Below, one piece after another: positions 49,581 to 62,793 of a stretch of DNA of 64,000 bases. The notes under the pieces were generated by a model. It was not told the DNA's origin. It did no database searches and saw only the letters and a program-made list of their open reading frames with translations. Each line of letters opens with the position of its first letter. Positions within the stretch are counted from its first letter, which is position 1. Source of the stretch: Serratia ficaria (GTDB lineage: Bacteria > Pseudomonadota > Gammaproteobacteria > Enterobacterales > Enterobacteriaceae); the NCBI RefSeq assembly GCF_900187015.1, contig NZ_LT906479.1, forward strand, positions 62,001-126,000, read 5' to 3'. A program made the translations under genes and the position numbers.

Positions 49581-49644
49581 ATCCTCTCTCGCCGACCACC
49601 ATTCGAAAAACCTGCTTTTTAAAGCAGGTTTTTTTCGCCCGCAG
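49581..49644 (+). repeat. Direct repeat, copy 2 (tRNA-Pro 3' fragment plus terminator)
   Basis: Repeats the last 18 bases of tRNA-Pro, the CCATTCG spacer and the terminator, with only a shift in the T/A run lengths. It is not a functional tRNA, because the 5' two thirds are missing. Confidence 0.9.
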
Positions 49645-51683
<2,039 letters not shown>

Positions 51684-51699
51684 TCGGTTGCAGCACCTT

Positions 51700-51731
51700 G
51701 CCGGGGGATATCCTTTTGCCCCCGGCTTTTT
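51700..51731 (+). terminator. Terminator of chiA
   Basis: GCCGGGGG (51700-51707) and CCCCCGGC (51719-51726) stem followed by TTTTT, 16 bases after the chiA stop. Confidence 0.88.
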
Positions 51732-52315
51732 CGCCGAAGAAAGTTCTTTCACGTCACACAGATTGTGGCGGGGCCTCGATCAAAAACCGTCCAACCGCCT
51801 CACTCTTTTGGGTGATGGGTCAGCATTTCCTCCTGTTTTTAACGCCGATCACAAAAATAACCGTTCAGATATTCATCATTCAGCAACAAACTTTTTTAGT
51901 TTTTTAACGGAGTTAAAAACCAGTAACTTGTTGTGACTTAGACCATTGAACTAAAAATGACCGCTTAGCATAAATTTTAATGCTGCAACTGTTAAAAAAA
52001 GGTTTTTTTTATGTTTGTTTGCTGTTTCTCACAGTCTGCGTAAATCCCCACTGGTTATATTGACGACACCCCAAACAGTTGGCAATTTGGTAGCCTCAGG
52101 GGCAAGAGCGAGAGCAGTTTGAGTGAATTCCACGCGCTCAGACGTCCCCGCTGCGATGCGTTCCATCCGGCGTTCTCGCGCCATTGCTCCTTCTGCCTTC
52201 GGGCGCCCGACTGCACAGGCCGCGCAATAAAAAATATAGGGTTCTGGCAGTCACTACCCATGGCTTTCCAGCCGCTGGGTATACACACATCACATCACAC
52301 AATGGAGCACTAACG
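51732..52315 (+). promoter_or_regulatory. dppA promoter and leader
   Basis: 584 bases without a supported gene. The last 45 bases before dppA are CA-rich (ACACACATCACATCACACAA), as in the E. coli dppA leader, which is bound by the sRNA GcvB; control by GcvB here is inferred. GGAG lies 9 bases before the ATG. Short frames in this stretch have no sign of being real. Confidence 0.5.
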
Positions 52316-53923
52316 ATGACAAGTTCCTTGGGTAAATCAGGGATTCTGAAATTCGGCATCGGGCTGGTCGCACTGACCGTCGCGGCCAGCGTACAGGCCA
52401 AAACCTTGGTCTACTGTTCTGAAGGTTCCCCGGAAGGGTTCAACCCCCAGCTGTTCACCTCGGGCACCACCTACGACGCCAGCTCGGTACCGATCTACAA
52501 CCGCCTGGTCGAATTCAAAGTCGGCACCACCGAACTGCAGCCGGGCCTGGCTGAGAAATGGGACGTCAGCGAAGACGGCAAAACCTACACCTTCCACCTG
52601 CGCAAAGGCGTGAAGTGGCAGAGCAGCAAAAACTTCAAACCGACCCGCGACTTCAACGCCGACGACGTGGTGTTCTCCTTCGAGCGTCAGCTGGACGCGA
52701 ATAACGCCTACCACAAAGTGTCCGGCGGCAGCTACGAGTACTTCGAAGGCATGGACATGCCGAAGCTGATCTCGAAAATCGAGAAGGTGGACGACAACAC
52801 CGTGCGCTTCGTGCTGACCCGTCCGGAGGCGCCGTTCCTGGCCGACCTGGGCATGGACTTCGCCTCTATCCTGTCCGCCGAATACGCCGACGCGATGATG
52901 AAGGCCGGCACGCCGGAGAAGGTGGACCTGAACCCGATCGGCACCGGTCCGTTCCAGCTGCTGCAATACCAGAAAGACTCCAAGATCCTCTACAAGGCGT
53001 TTGACGGTTTCTGGGGCACCAAGCCGAAGATCGACCGCCTGGTGTTCTCCATCACGCCGGACGCCTCGGTGCGTTACGCCAAGCTGCAGAAAAACGAATG
53101 TCAGGTGATGCCGTACCCGAACCCGGCCGATATCGCCCGCATGAAGCAGGACAAAACCATCAACCTGATGGAACAGCCGGGGCTGAACGTGGGTTATCTG
53201 TCGTTCAACGTCGAGAAAAAACCGCTGGATAACCTGAAGGTGCGCCAGGCGTTGACCATGGCGGTCAACAAGCAGGCGATCATCGACGCGGTGTATCAGG
53301 GGGCGGGCCAGGCGGCCAAAAACCTGATCCCGCCGACCATGTGGGGCTATAACGACGCGGTGCAGGATTACGCTTACGATCCGGCCAAGGCCAAAGAACT
53401 GCTGAAAGAAGCGGGCATGGCCGACGGTTTCAGCATCGACCTGTGGGCGATGCCGGTACAGCGTCCCTACAACCCGAACGCTCGCCGCATGGCGGAAATG
53501 ATCCAGAACGATTGGGCCAAGATCGGCGTGAAGGCTAAAATCGTGACCTATGAGTGGGGTGAATACCTCAAGCGCGCCAAGGCGGGCGAACATCAGACGG
53601 TGATGATGGGCTGGACCGGCGACAACGGGGATCCGGATAACTTCTTCGCCACGCTGTTCAGCTGCGCCGCGGCGAAAGACGGCTCCAACTATTCCCGCTG
53701 GTGCTACAAGCCGTTCGAGGATCTGATCCAACCGGCGCGCGCCGAATCCAACCACGACAAACGCATCGAACTGTACAAGCAGGCTCAGGTGGTGATGCAC
53801 GATCAGGCTCCGGCGCTGATTGTCGCTCACTCCACCGTGTACGAACCTGTTCGTAAGGAAGTGAAGGGCTACGTCGTGGATCCGCTTGGTAAGCATCACT
53901 TTGAGAATGTCTCTTTAGACTGA
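52316..53923 (+). CDS. dppA: Dipeptide-binding periplasmic protein
   Basis: 535 aa, same length as E. coli DppA. Signal peptide to about residue 28 (FGIGLVALTVAASVQA), then KTLVYCSEGSPEGFNPQLF and the SBP_bac_5 fold with RKGVKWQSS and MPVQRPYNPNARRMAEMIQ. It delivers dipeptides, and in E. coli haem and chemotaxis signals. ATG 52316 is preferred over upstream in-frame starts. Followed by a strong nested hairpin before dppB. Confidence 0.96.
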   Translation: MTSSLGKSGILKFGIGLVALTVAASVQAKTLVYCSEGSPEGFNPQLFTSGTTYDASSVPIYNRLVEFKVGTTELQPGLAEKWDVSEDGKTYTFHLRKGVKWQSSKNFKPTRDFNADDVVFSFERQLDANNAYHKVSGGSYEYFEGMDMPKLISKIEKVDDNTVRFVLTRPEAPFLADLGMDFASILSAEYADAMMKAGTPEKVDLNPIGTGPFQLLQYQKDSKILYKAFDGFWGTKPKIDRLVFSITPDASVRYAKLQKNECQVMPYPNPADIARMKQDKTINLMEQPGLNVGYLSFNVEKKPLDNLKVRQALTMAVNKQAIIDAVYQGAGQAAKNLIPPTMWGYNDAVQDYAYDPAKAKELLKEAGMADGFSIDLWAMPVQRPYNPNARRMAEMIQNDWAKIGVKAKIVTYEWGEYLKRAKAGEHQTVMMGWTGDNGDPDNFFATLFSCAAAKDGSNYSRWCYKPFEDLIQPARAESNHDKRIELYKQAQVVMHDQAPALIVAHSTVYEPVRKEVKGYVVDPLGKHHFENVSLD

Positions 53924-53937
53924 TTCTGACCGTTAAA

Positions 53938-54001
53938 CCGGAGACGCACGAATGGACTTGCAGGGGCGCAACAGGTTGCGCCCCTGCTGGCCAGTCTCCG
54001 G
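53938..54001 (+). promoter_or_regulatory. Nested hairpin between dppA and dppB
   Basis: The inner stem GCAGGGGCGCAAC (53960-53972) / GTTGCGCCCCTGC (53975-53987) is perfect; the outer arms CCGGAGAC (53938-53945) and GTCTCCGG (53994-54001) also pair. There is no T run. It probably stabilises the dppA message or cuts down read-through, giving much more binding protein than permease. Confidence 0.75.
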
Positions 54002-54091
54002 CGTATGGCACCAGGATTGTTCATAGTGTGTGAGCTTTAATAAGCCTGGCGGACGATGAGCTGCCGGGCATTGATACAGAGAGTTCGGGAT

Positions 54092-55111
54092 ATGTTGCAG
54101 TTCATACTCCGACGTTTGGGGTTAGTTATCCCAACGTTTATCGGCATAACGTTGCTGACTTTTGCATTCGTCCATATGATCCCCGGCGACCCGGTGACCA
54201 TCATGGCCGGGGAACGCGGGATCTCCGCAGAACGCCATGCGCAGTTGATGGCGGAAATGGGGCTGGACAAGCCGCTCTACCAACAGTATTTCTCCTACGT
54301 GTCCAATGTGCTGCAGGGCGATCTGGGCACCTCACTGAAAAGCCGCATCTCCGTCTGGAGCGAATTCGTTCCGCGTTTCCAGGCCACCCTGGAGCTGGGC
54401 TTTTGCGCGATGATCTTCGCCGTGCTGGTCGGCATTCCGGTCGGCGTGCTGGCGGCGGTCAAGCGGGGTTCGATATTCGATCACACCGCGGTGGGCATCT
54501 CGCTGACCGGCTATTCGATGCCGATTTTCTGGTGGGGCATGATGCTGATCATGCTGGTGTCGGTGCAGCTTAACCTGACGCCGGTGTCGGGGCGCATCAG
54601 CGACACGGTGTTCCTGGACGATACGCTGCCGCTGACCGGCTTTATGCTGATCGACACCCTGATCTGGGGCGAGCCGGGCGACTTCGCCGACGCGGTGATG
54701 CACATGATCCTGCCGGCCATCGTGCTGGGCACCATCCCGCTGGCGGTGATTGTGCGCATGACCCGCTCCTCGATGCTGGAAGTGCTGGGCGAAGACTACA
54801 TTCGCACCGCGCGCGCCAAGGGCGTGAGCCGCATGCGGGTGATCGTGGTGCATGCGCTGCGCAACGCGCTGCTGCCGGTGGTGACGGTGATTGGGCTGCA
54901 GGTCGGCACCATGCTGGCCGGCGCCATTCTGACCGAAACCATCTTCTCCTGGCCGGGCCTGGGGCGCTGGCTGATCGATGCGTTGCAGCGCCGCGATTAC
55001 CCGGTGGTGCAGGGCGGGGTGTTGCTGGTCGCCTGTATGATCATTCTGGTTAACCTGCTGGTAGACGTGCTCTACGGCGTGGTCAACCCGCGTATTCGCC
55101 ACAAGAAATAA
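54092..55111 (+). CDS. dppB: Dipeptide ABC transporter permease DppB
   Basis: 339 aa, same length as in E. coli. Six membrane helices; N-terminal FILRRLGLVIPTFIGITLLTF and the EAA-loop region VLGEDYIRTARAKGVSRMRVIVVHALRNALLPV (in parts). ATG 54092 is chosen from the family start MLQFILRR; 12 upstream codons are in frame. Confidence 0.95.
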   Translation: MLQFILRRLGLVIPTFIGITLLTFAFVHMIPGDPVTIMAGERGISAERHAQLMAEMGLDKPLYQQYFSYVSNVLQGDLGTSLKSRISVWSEFVPRFQATLELGFCAMIFAVLVGIPVGVLAAVKRGSIFDHTAVGISLTGYSMPIFWWGMMLIMLVSVQLNLTPVSGRISDTVFLDDTLPLTGFMLIDTLIWGEPGDFADAVMHMILPAIVLGTIPLAVIVRMTRSSMLEVLGEDYIRTARAKGVSRMRVIVVHALRNALLPVVTVIGLQVGTMLAGAILTETIFSWPGLGRWLIDALQRRDYPVVQGGVLLVACMIILVNLLVDVLYGVVNPRIRHKK

Positions 55112-55122
55112 GGGGCGCTCTC

Positions 55123-56025
55123 ATGTCTCAAATCACTGAGTCTGCAGTTAAAGGTGCGCCGAAGCCGATGACCCCGTTCCAGGAGTTTTGGCACTATTTC
55201 AAGCGCAATAAAGGGGCCGTGGTCGGCCTGGTGTATATCGTCATCATGCTGGTGATCGCCCTCGGCGCCGGCGTGCTGGCGCCGCACGCGCCGGCGGATC
55301 AGTTCCGCGACGCGCTGCTCAAGCCGCCGGTCTGGCAGGACGGCGGCAGCTGGCAATATATTCTCGGCACCGACGACGTGGGCCGCGACGTGCTGTCGCG
55401 CCTGATGTACGGCGCGCGGCTATCGCTGCTGGTCGGTTGCCTGGTGGTGGTGCTGTCGCTGATCATGGGCGTGATCTTCGGCCTGTTGGCCGGCTACTTC
55501 GGCGGCGTGGTGGACGCGGTTATCATGCGCGTCGTCGACATCATGCTGGCGCTGCCGAGCCTGCTGCTGGCGCTGGTGCTGGTGGCGGTATTCGGGCCGT
55601 CGATCGTCAACGCCTCGCTGGCGCTGACCTTCGTCGCCCTGCCGCACTACGTGCGCCTGACGCGCGCGGCGGTGCTGGTGGAAGTGAACCGCGACTACGT
55701 CACCGCTTCGCGGGTGGCGGGCGCCGGCGCGCTGCGCCAAATGTTCATCAATATACTGCCAAACTGCCTGGCGCCCTTGATCGTTCAGGCCTCTCTCGGT
55801 TTCTCGAACGCCATTCTGGACATGGCCGCCCTCGGCTTTCTCGGCATGGGCGCGCAGCCGCCGACGCCGGAGTGGGGCACCATGCTCTCCGACGTACTGC
55901 AGTTCGCGCAAAGCGCCTGGTGGGTGGTGACCTTCCCCGGCCTGGCGATCCTGCTGACGGTGCTGGCATTTAACCTGATGGGGGACGGCTTGCGTGACGC
56001 TCTCGACCCCAAACTCAAGCAGTAA
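55123..56025 (+). CDS. dppC: Dipeptide ABC transporter permease DppC
   Basis: 300 aa. Cytoplasmic N-terminus (FWHYFKRNKGAVVGLVYIV), then LGTDDVGRDVLSRLMYGARLSL and the permease EAA loop VNRDYVTASRVAGAGALRQMF. Eleven bases after dppB. It forms the membrane channel with DppB. Confidence 0.95.
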   Translation: MSQITESAVKGAPKPMTPFQEFWHYFKRNKGAVVGLVYIVIMLVIALGAGVLAPHAPADQFRDALLKPPVWQDGGSWQYILGTDDVGRDVLSRLMYGARLSLLVGCLVVVLSLIMGVIFGLLAGYFGGVVDAVIMRVVDIMLALPSLLLALVLVAVFGPSIVNASLALTFVALPHYVRLTRAAVLVEVNRDYVTASRVAGAGALRQMFINILPNCLAPLIVQASLGFSNAILDMAALGFLGMGAQPPTPEWGTMLSDVLQFAQSAWWVVTFPGLAILLTVLAFNLMGDGLRDALDPKLKQ

Positions 56026-56040
56026 CAGAGGACGAGAGAG

Positions 56041-58007
<1,967 letters not shown>

Positions 58008-58030
58008 CGGCCCCGCCGATGCCCTATGCA

Positions 58031-58057
58031 AACGCCGGCGCGATGCCGGCGTTTTTT
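58031..58057 (+). terminator. Terminator of dpp operon
   Basis: AACGCCGGC and GCCGGCGTT stem with a 5-base loop and a run of eight T, 23 bases after dppF. Confidence 0.92.
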
Positions 58058-58208
58058 TTATTCGGTTTTTATCAACGGGTTATTGCCGCGACCTGGTTGA
58101 TTATATTTATCTGGGCGCTGTGCCTAATCACATGCCGACGGCGGCTTATTTGAAATAAGATTTACATGGAAATAATAAGCAGGTTATTTAACTGGCGGCT
58201 CAGCAAAT

Positions 58209-58234
58209 AAAAAAGCGCGCCGGCGGCGCGCTTC
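58209..58234 (-). terminator. Terminator of bcsEFG
   Basis: On the - strand GCGCGCCGCCGGCGCGC is followed by TTTTTTATT, 18 bases after the bcsG stop. Confidence 0.8.
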
Positions 58235-58252
58235 GCTTATTGCCCGATGGGG

Positions 58253-59905
58253 TTATTGCGGATAAGGCACCCAGTCGCCGCCGTTCAGCCGAATATAGGT
58301 CTTGTCCTGATATTTCATCACGATGGCGTTATCATTTTCAGAAATGACCGGCGTTTGCGGCAATCCCTGGGTCAACGCCTGCCAGTCGACGCCGGGGGCG
58401 GTGAACGCCTTGCCGTCCACCAGCCGCGACACCAGTTCCGACAGCGCCAGATAGCTGCTCGGCGTTTTGACCTGCAGCGGGCCGCCCTGGTGCGGCGCGG
58501 CCATGCCCACCAGCTTGATGCCGACCGGGGTATGGGTGATGTTCGGGCTGGGGATATCGCGCAGGCCGGACATCTGCATCTTGTCGCCCACCAACGCCGC
58601 GCCGTGTTCCGGCACGATCACCACCATCACCTTGCGGCCGGATTTCTCCAGCTGGTCGAGGAAGGTGTTCAACTGATCGAACAGCTTCTGCGCCCGCGGC
58701 GCGTAGTCGGCGCTCTTGTTGGAGCCGACGAAGCGGTTGCCGTCGTGCAGCGGGATGATGTTGAAGAAGGTGGCGCTGCGGGCGCCGTCGCCGGCCTTCT
58801 GTTGCTGATCCAGCCAGCGGGTGAGCAGCTCCAAATCGTTGTAAACGGGTTCGCCGTCGAACGAGGCCAGTTCGTTGCCGATGCCGGCCTGCGACATCAG
58901 CGGCGCCTGCATGTCGCCCTGCTCGCGCAGCTCTTTCAGGAAGTTGCCGAATACCCCGGAGTGATCCAGCATCAGCTGTTCCTTGAAGCCCAGCTTGGCC
59001 AGGTTATCAAACAGATAGCACTGCTGATTCACCGGCTGATACAGATCGTGGTGCGACGGCTGGCCGCAGCTGGCGCGCAGCAGGCGAATGGCCGCCGGGC
59101 CGCTGTAGGCGGTCGCGGAATTGAAGTTGTCGAACATGATGTCCATCTTCGACCACAGCGGATGATTTTGCAGGTTGCTCGCTTCCATGTCGGCCCAGGC
59201 CAGCGAACAGATGTTGATCACCAGCAGGTCAAACGGCTGCGCGTCGGCGGGCAGCGCCGCCGGGAAGGCGGTGGCGCGGGTTTTTTCCCGATCGTAGAAC
59301 TGATTCAGATAGGCCGTCAGGTTGGCGCTGGTCGGCGGCAGGCTGTCGGCCGGCGCGTTATCGACCGCCGCCGCCGCCGGCGTCGCCGATGCGGCGGGGG
59401 CCGCAGGGGCGGTCGCGGCCGGCAACAGCGAGATGGCCGGGCCGGCGATGTTCAGCAGGTTGAGCCATACCAGCGCCGCCACGGTAAACACCGTGACGCG
59501 CACCCATTGGGCCACGAACAGATAGGCGATCAGCAGCACGAAGGCGGCGCCGATCATCTGCCAGTTGATAAAGCGGTTGACCAGTTCCAGCAGGTACTGG
59601 GCGCTGAAGCCGGTCAGCTGCGAACCCTGGCTGAGAATGCTGTTGATGCCGGGCAGCCAGGTGTCGTGATAAAACAGCGCGATACCTATGGGGATCGCCA
59701 CATAATGCCGCCAGCGGTGCAGGCGCATCGCGGGTATCGGCATCACCAGGAACGCCATGAACACCAGGTTCGGCAACGCGTGGAAGTTCAGGTAGCCGAA
59801 CCACAGCAGGGCGAATTTCGCCAGAAAATAGTAGTTCCAGCCGCCCAGGCCGCGCCAATAGCGCCACAGGGAGTGATCGGGTTGCGTATTCGTGTTTGGC
59901 TTCAT
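58253..59905 (-). CDS. bcsG: Cellulose phosphoethanolamine transferase BcsG
   Basis: 550 aa. Five N-terminal membrane helices in the first 190 residues, an Ala/Pro-rich linker (TAPAAPAASATPAAAAVDNA), then a periplasmic alkaline-phosphatase-like domain with LVINICSLAWADMEAS and the catalytic Ser in LRASCGQPSHHDLY, plus VVIVPEHGAAL. It adds phosphoethanolamine to cellulose. ATG overlaps the bcsF stop by 4 bases. Confidence 0.95.
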   Translation of the reverse strand: MKPNTNTQPDHSLWRYWRGLGGWNYYFLAKFALLWFGYLNFHALPNLVFMAFLVMPIPAMRLHRWRHYVAIPIGIALFYHDTWLPGINSILSQGSQLTGFSAQYLLELVNRFINWQMIGAAFVLLIAYLFVAQWVRVTVFTVAALVWLNLLNIAGPAISLLPAATAPAAPAASATPAAAAVDNAPADSLPPTSANLTAYLNQFYDREKTRATAFPAALPADAQPFDLLVINICSLAWADMEASNLQNHPLWSKMDIMFDNFNSATAYSGPAAIRLLRASCGQPSHHDLYQPVNQQCYLFDNLAKLGFKEQLMLDHSGVFGNFLKELREQGDMQAPLMSQAGIGNELASFDGEPVYNDLELLTRWLDQQQKAGDGARSATFFNIIPLHDGNRFVGSNKSADYAPRAQKLFDQLNTFLDQLEKSGRKVMVVIVPEHGAALVGDKMQMSGLRDIPSPNITHTPVGIKLVGMAAPHQGGPLQVKTPSSYLALSELVSRLVDGKAFTAPGVDWQALTQGLPQTPVISENDNAIVMKYQDKTYIRLNGGDWVPYPQ

Positions 59906-60105
59906 GGCTGCTTCTTACTTTTTATCTGAGATGAAGATCCTTCGCGCACCCATAACCCGGCAGATTTTAAATAGCGCGGTGATAACAACAGGTTTTGCCA
60001 GTATTGCCGCCAGTGCGGGAAACGCCGGTGAAAGGCGTAGCCCAGCGGGATGAACACCAGGGCGCACAGGACGATCAGCTGCACGATGTCGTTAAGGTTC
60101 AGCAT
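59902..60105 (-). CDS. bcsF: Cellulose production protein BcsF
   Basis: 67 aa with one membrane helix (DIVQLIVLCALVFIPLGYAF) and a basic cytoplasmic tail. The start MLNLNDIVQ matches BcsF; longer in-frame extension lies inside bcsE. Overlaps bcsE by 14 bases and bcsG by 4. It recruits BcsE to the membrane with BcsG. Confidence 0.9.
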   Translation of the reverse strand: MLNLNDIVQLIVLCALVFIPLGYAFHRRFPHWRQYWQNLLLSPRYLKSAGLWVREGSSSQIKSKKQP

Positions 60106-61660
60106 GTTTTTCCTCCTGTGCGCCGGTCGCCAGCGTGAAGGCGACCGGTTGGCGCCGCTCCGGCGCGTCTTCGGCGGCGGCCGCCTTCTGGCGCGGCGCG
60201 GCGACGACGGCTTCCGTCGCCGGGGCTGGCCCGCCGCCGTGCGCCATGCGTTTGATTTCCGAGATAATGTCGACATCCTGATGCCACACCACCCGGTTGC
60301 TGAAGGCTTCGTCCACCGGCAGGCGGAAGATGAACTTCAGCGCGGTATCCAGATCGTTGATCCGGCAGGTGGAGAGGAACAGCACCAGCCTGCCCTGCAC
60401 CACGGTCATCACGTCGCCGAAGCGCCGCAGATGGCACAGGGTCATCGCCTGTTCGGCGCGCAGCCCCGGCGCCGGGCGCAGCGCGACCATCACCCCTTTG
60501 CCGTCTTCCGGCAGCAGCGTATTGCCCATCAGCGAGCTCACCGCCTGGCTGAAGTCGTGCGGCCGCATATAGCCTTTCAGCTGCAGCGGGCGCAGGCCGG
60601 CCAGCAGGACGTCGATGTCGGCGGGAACGTGGCGCGCGAAGCGTTGCCCCTGAATGCCTTCGAGCATGGTCAGGAAGCGGGACAGCGGCGCGACGTGCGG
60701 CACGATCAGGTTGGCGCCGCAGGCCAGCAGCAGGCGTTCGTCGCTGTAACGCAGGCTGGCGCTCATTTCGCGCACCGCGATTTTCAGGCCGCTGCCGCGG
60801 CTGCGGCGCAGGCCGTGAATTTGGTGCGCCAGTGCGTCGATCTGATCGCTCTGGTACAGCGCGAAAATCAGCGTCGCCGACAGCGTCAGCATGCCGTGCT
60901 GCGCCAGCTGGGCGTTGCTGTCCAGCAGCTGCCAGTTGGCCGACAGCGGCGGCGCGCCCTCCAGAATGCTGCGTTCGGCCAGATAGTGGCCTTCATCGCT
61001 GCGGATGGCGGTGGGCGAGGGCTTTTTGCCGTCCTCATCGCCCTGCCAGCCGCGCTCGCCGGCATACAGCGTCAGCAGCTGGTTGGCGTTGATGCCGTTT
61101 TCGGTGCTCCACCAGTTCACCAGATACTGGGCGCTGTCCTGCTGCCACTGCAGGCTGGACAGGCCGTTCAGTATGCGGTGCTGGGCGCTGAGCTGCCCTT
61201 TGAGTTTATTGACGCCGCTGCCGTGGCTGAGGATCAGCAGCGTGCAGCCTTGCCGCCGCAGCCAGCCGGCGATGGCGCGCGACCAGTCGCGCAGCTCTTC
61301 GGTGGTGAAGGTTTGCCACAGGCTGGCGTGGGCCAGCAGGATTAACAGGCGGTTGCGTGGTTTCAGCGCGCGCATCAGGTCGTCGCTGAGGTGCATCAGC
61401 GCGGCCTTTTTCTCCGGCAGTTGGTAGAGCGGCAGCTTTTTCAGGGCGGGAGAGGCGAGCTCAGCCAGCAGCCGGTCGGGCTTCTCGCCGCTGCAAATCA
61501 GCGCGGCCTTGCTGGTGGCGGCCTGGGCGGCCAGGGTTTGCTGACAGAGCAGACCGGCGTCGGTTTGCCGGTCGATATTGACCCAATAAAGGCCCGGGGA
61601 CTGCATAACAGACAGCTCTTCCCAAATCTGCCGAATGCCTAAAGAAAAAGATTGCGCCAT
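60092..61660 (-). CDS. bcsE: c-di-GMP-binding cellulose regulator BcsE
   Basis: 522 aa, normal for BcsE. Starts MAQSFSLGIRQIWEELSVM; the GIL domain near residue 400 holds an I-site-like RFGD (HLRRFGDVMTVVQGRLVLFL in parts), which binds c-di-GMP. It tunes cellulose synthase output together with BcsR and BcsQ. The 33 in-frame codons upstream lie in the promoter region. Divergent from bcsRQA. Confidence 0.94.
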   Translation of the reverse strand: MAQSFSLGIRQIWEELSVMQSPGLYWVNIDRQTDAGLLCQQTLAAQAATSKAALICSGEKPDRLLAELASPALKKLPLYQLPEKKAALMHLSDDLMRALKPRNRLLILLAHASLWQTFTTEELRDWSRAIAGWLRRQGCTLLILSHGSGVNKLKGQLSAQHRILNGLSSLQWQQDSAQYLVNWWSTENGINANQLLTLYAGERGWQGDEDGKKPSPTAIRSDEGHYLAERSILEGAPPLSANWQLLDSNAQLAQHGMLTLSATLIFALYQSDQIDALAHQIHGLRRSRGSGLKIAVREMSASLRYSDERLLLACGANLIVPHVAPLSRFLTMLEGIQGQRFARHVPADIDVLLAGLRPLQLKGYMRPHDFSQAVSSLMGNTLLPEDGKGVMVALRPAPGLRAEQAMTLCHLRRFGDVMTVVQGRLVLFLSTCRINDLDTALKFIFRLPVDEAFSNRVVWHQDVDIISEIKRMAHGGGPAPATEAVVAAPRQKAAAAEDAPERRQPVAFTLATGAQEEKHAEP

Positions 61661-61860
61661 AGGATATTTTCTACTTTCGTTGAAAGTGTCGTTGCGGGCC
61701 AACTCGGTATGGCTATTCAATAATTGTAACATTGACATCAATAATAACAAATACGCCAATCTGTGTAATAATATCGCTTAGGAATCATCTTATTGGCTAT
61801 ATCTTTTTCTAACGTTGCTATAGTTAATTAACATTAGCCTATTTTTTTAAAGGCGGAAAA
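61661..61860. promoter_or_regulatory. bcsE / bcsR divergent promoter region
   Basis: 200 AT-rich bases. AAAGGCGG precedes the bcsR ATG. I see no strong palindrome. Confidence 0.4.
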
Positions 61861-62052
61861 ATGAATAATTCGCTGACGCACTTTCACGCAGTGGCACCGC
61901 CGGAAACTCAGGACGATCTATTGGCCCTCGGTCAGGCTTTTTCCTTACCCAAATTAAGCTACGTCGATATTTCGCGTCAGGAGCGTTTGTCGCAAATGAT
62001 GACGCGCTGGCCGCTGTTGGCCGAATTGGCCCAGACCACGGGGAGCCGCTGA
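61861..62052 (+). CDS. bcsR: Cellulose biosynthesis regulator BcsR
   Basis: 63 aa, DDLLALGQAFSLPKLSYVDIS and the final LAELA, as in BcsR. Small cytoplasmic regulator that forms a complex with BcsQ. The stop is 3 bases before bcsQ. Confidence 0.9.
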   Translation: MNNSLTHFHAVAPPETQDDLLALGQAFSLPKLSYVDISRQERLSQMMTRWPLLAELAQTTGSR

Positions 62053-62055
62053 CCT

Positions 62056-62793
62056 ATGCCGGTGATTGCGCTGCAAGGGGTGCGGGGCGGAATGGGCACG
62101 ACGTCGGTCACGGCGGCGCTCGCCTGGGCGCTGCGGCAGCTGGGGGAGTCGGTGCTGGCGATCGATTTCTCGCCGGACAACCTGCTGCGTCTGCATTTCA
62201 ATACGCCATTCGAGCTGGCGCGCGGCTGGGCCCGCGCGGAGCGGGACGGCGAAAGCTGGGCCGCAGGCGCGATGCGCTATGATGAAAACCTCGATTTTTT
62301 GCCCTTTGGCCGCCTAAACCCAGCGGAACGGCTGGATGTGCAGCAACAGTGTCTGGATAACCCCGGCCGCTGGCGAGACAACCTGGCGCAGCTGGTTGCC
62401 GGCGCGCGGCACCGCTGGATCCTGCTGGACGCGCCCGCCGGAGACGGCGTGCTGGCGCAGCAGGCGCTGCGGCTTGCCGACTGCGTGTTCGTGCTGCTTA
62501 ACCCCGATGCCAACTGCCAGGTGCGCCTTCATCAACAGGCGCTGCCGGAAGGCTGCCGCTTCCTGATCAATCATTATTCCTCGGCCAGCCGGCTGCAGCA
62601 GGATCTGCACCAGTTGTGGCTGCAAACCCTGAGCGGCCTGCTGCCGGTGGTGATCCATCGCGATGAGGCGCTGGCGGAAGCGCTGGCGGTGAAGCAGCCG
62701 CTGGGAGAATACCGCCCCGAAAGCCTGGCGGCGGACGAAGTGCTGACGCTGGCCAACTGGTGTCTGATCAACCTGAAGGGCGAGGCGCCATGA
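62056..62793 (+). CDS. bcsQ: MinD-like ATPase BcsQ
   Basis: 245 aa, ParA/MinD fold with a deviant Walker A (GVRGGMGTTSVTAALAWAL) and VLAIDFSPDN, WILLDAPAG. It positions and supports the cellulose synthase. Unlike E. coli K-12, the gene is uninterrupted. Overlaps bcsA by 4 bases (ATGA). Confidence 0.93.
   Translation: MPVIALQGVRGGMGTTSVTAALAWALRQLGESVLAIDFSPDNLLRLHFNTPFELARGWARAERDGESWAAGAMRYDENLDFLPFGRLNPAERLDVQQQCLDNPGRWRDNLAQLVAGARHRWILLDAPAGDGVLAQQALRLADCVFVLLNPDANCQVRLHQQALPEGCRFLINHYSSASRLQQDLHQLWLQTLSGLLPVVIHRDEALAEALAVKQPLGEYRPESLAADEVLTLANWCLINLKGEAP

Noticed and set aside
49417-49644. Repeats read as a CRISPR array
   Set aside because: Only two 64-bp copies that clearly derive from the tRNA 3' end and terminator; no cas genes.
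51688-51936. 82-aa frame after chiA
   Set aside because: Overlaps the chiA terminator and has no ribosome binding site.
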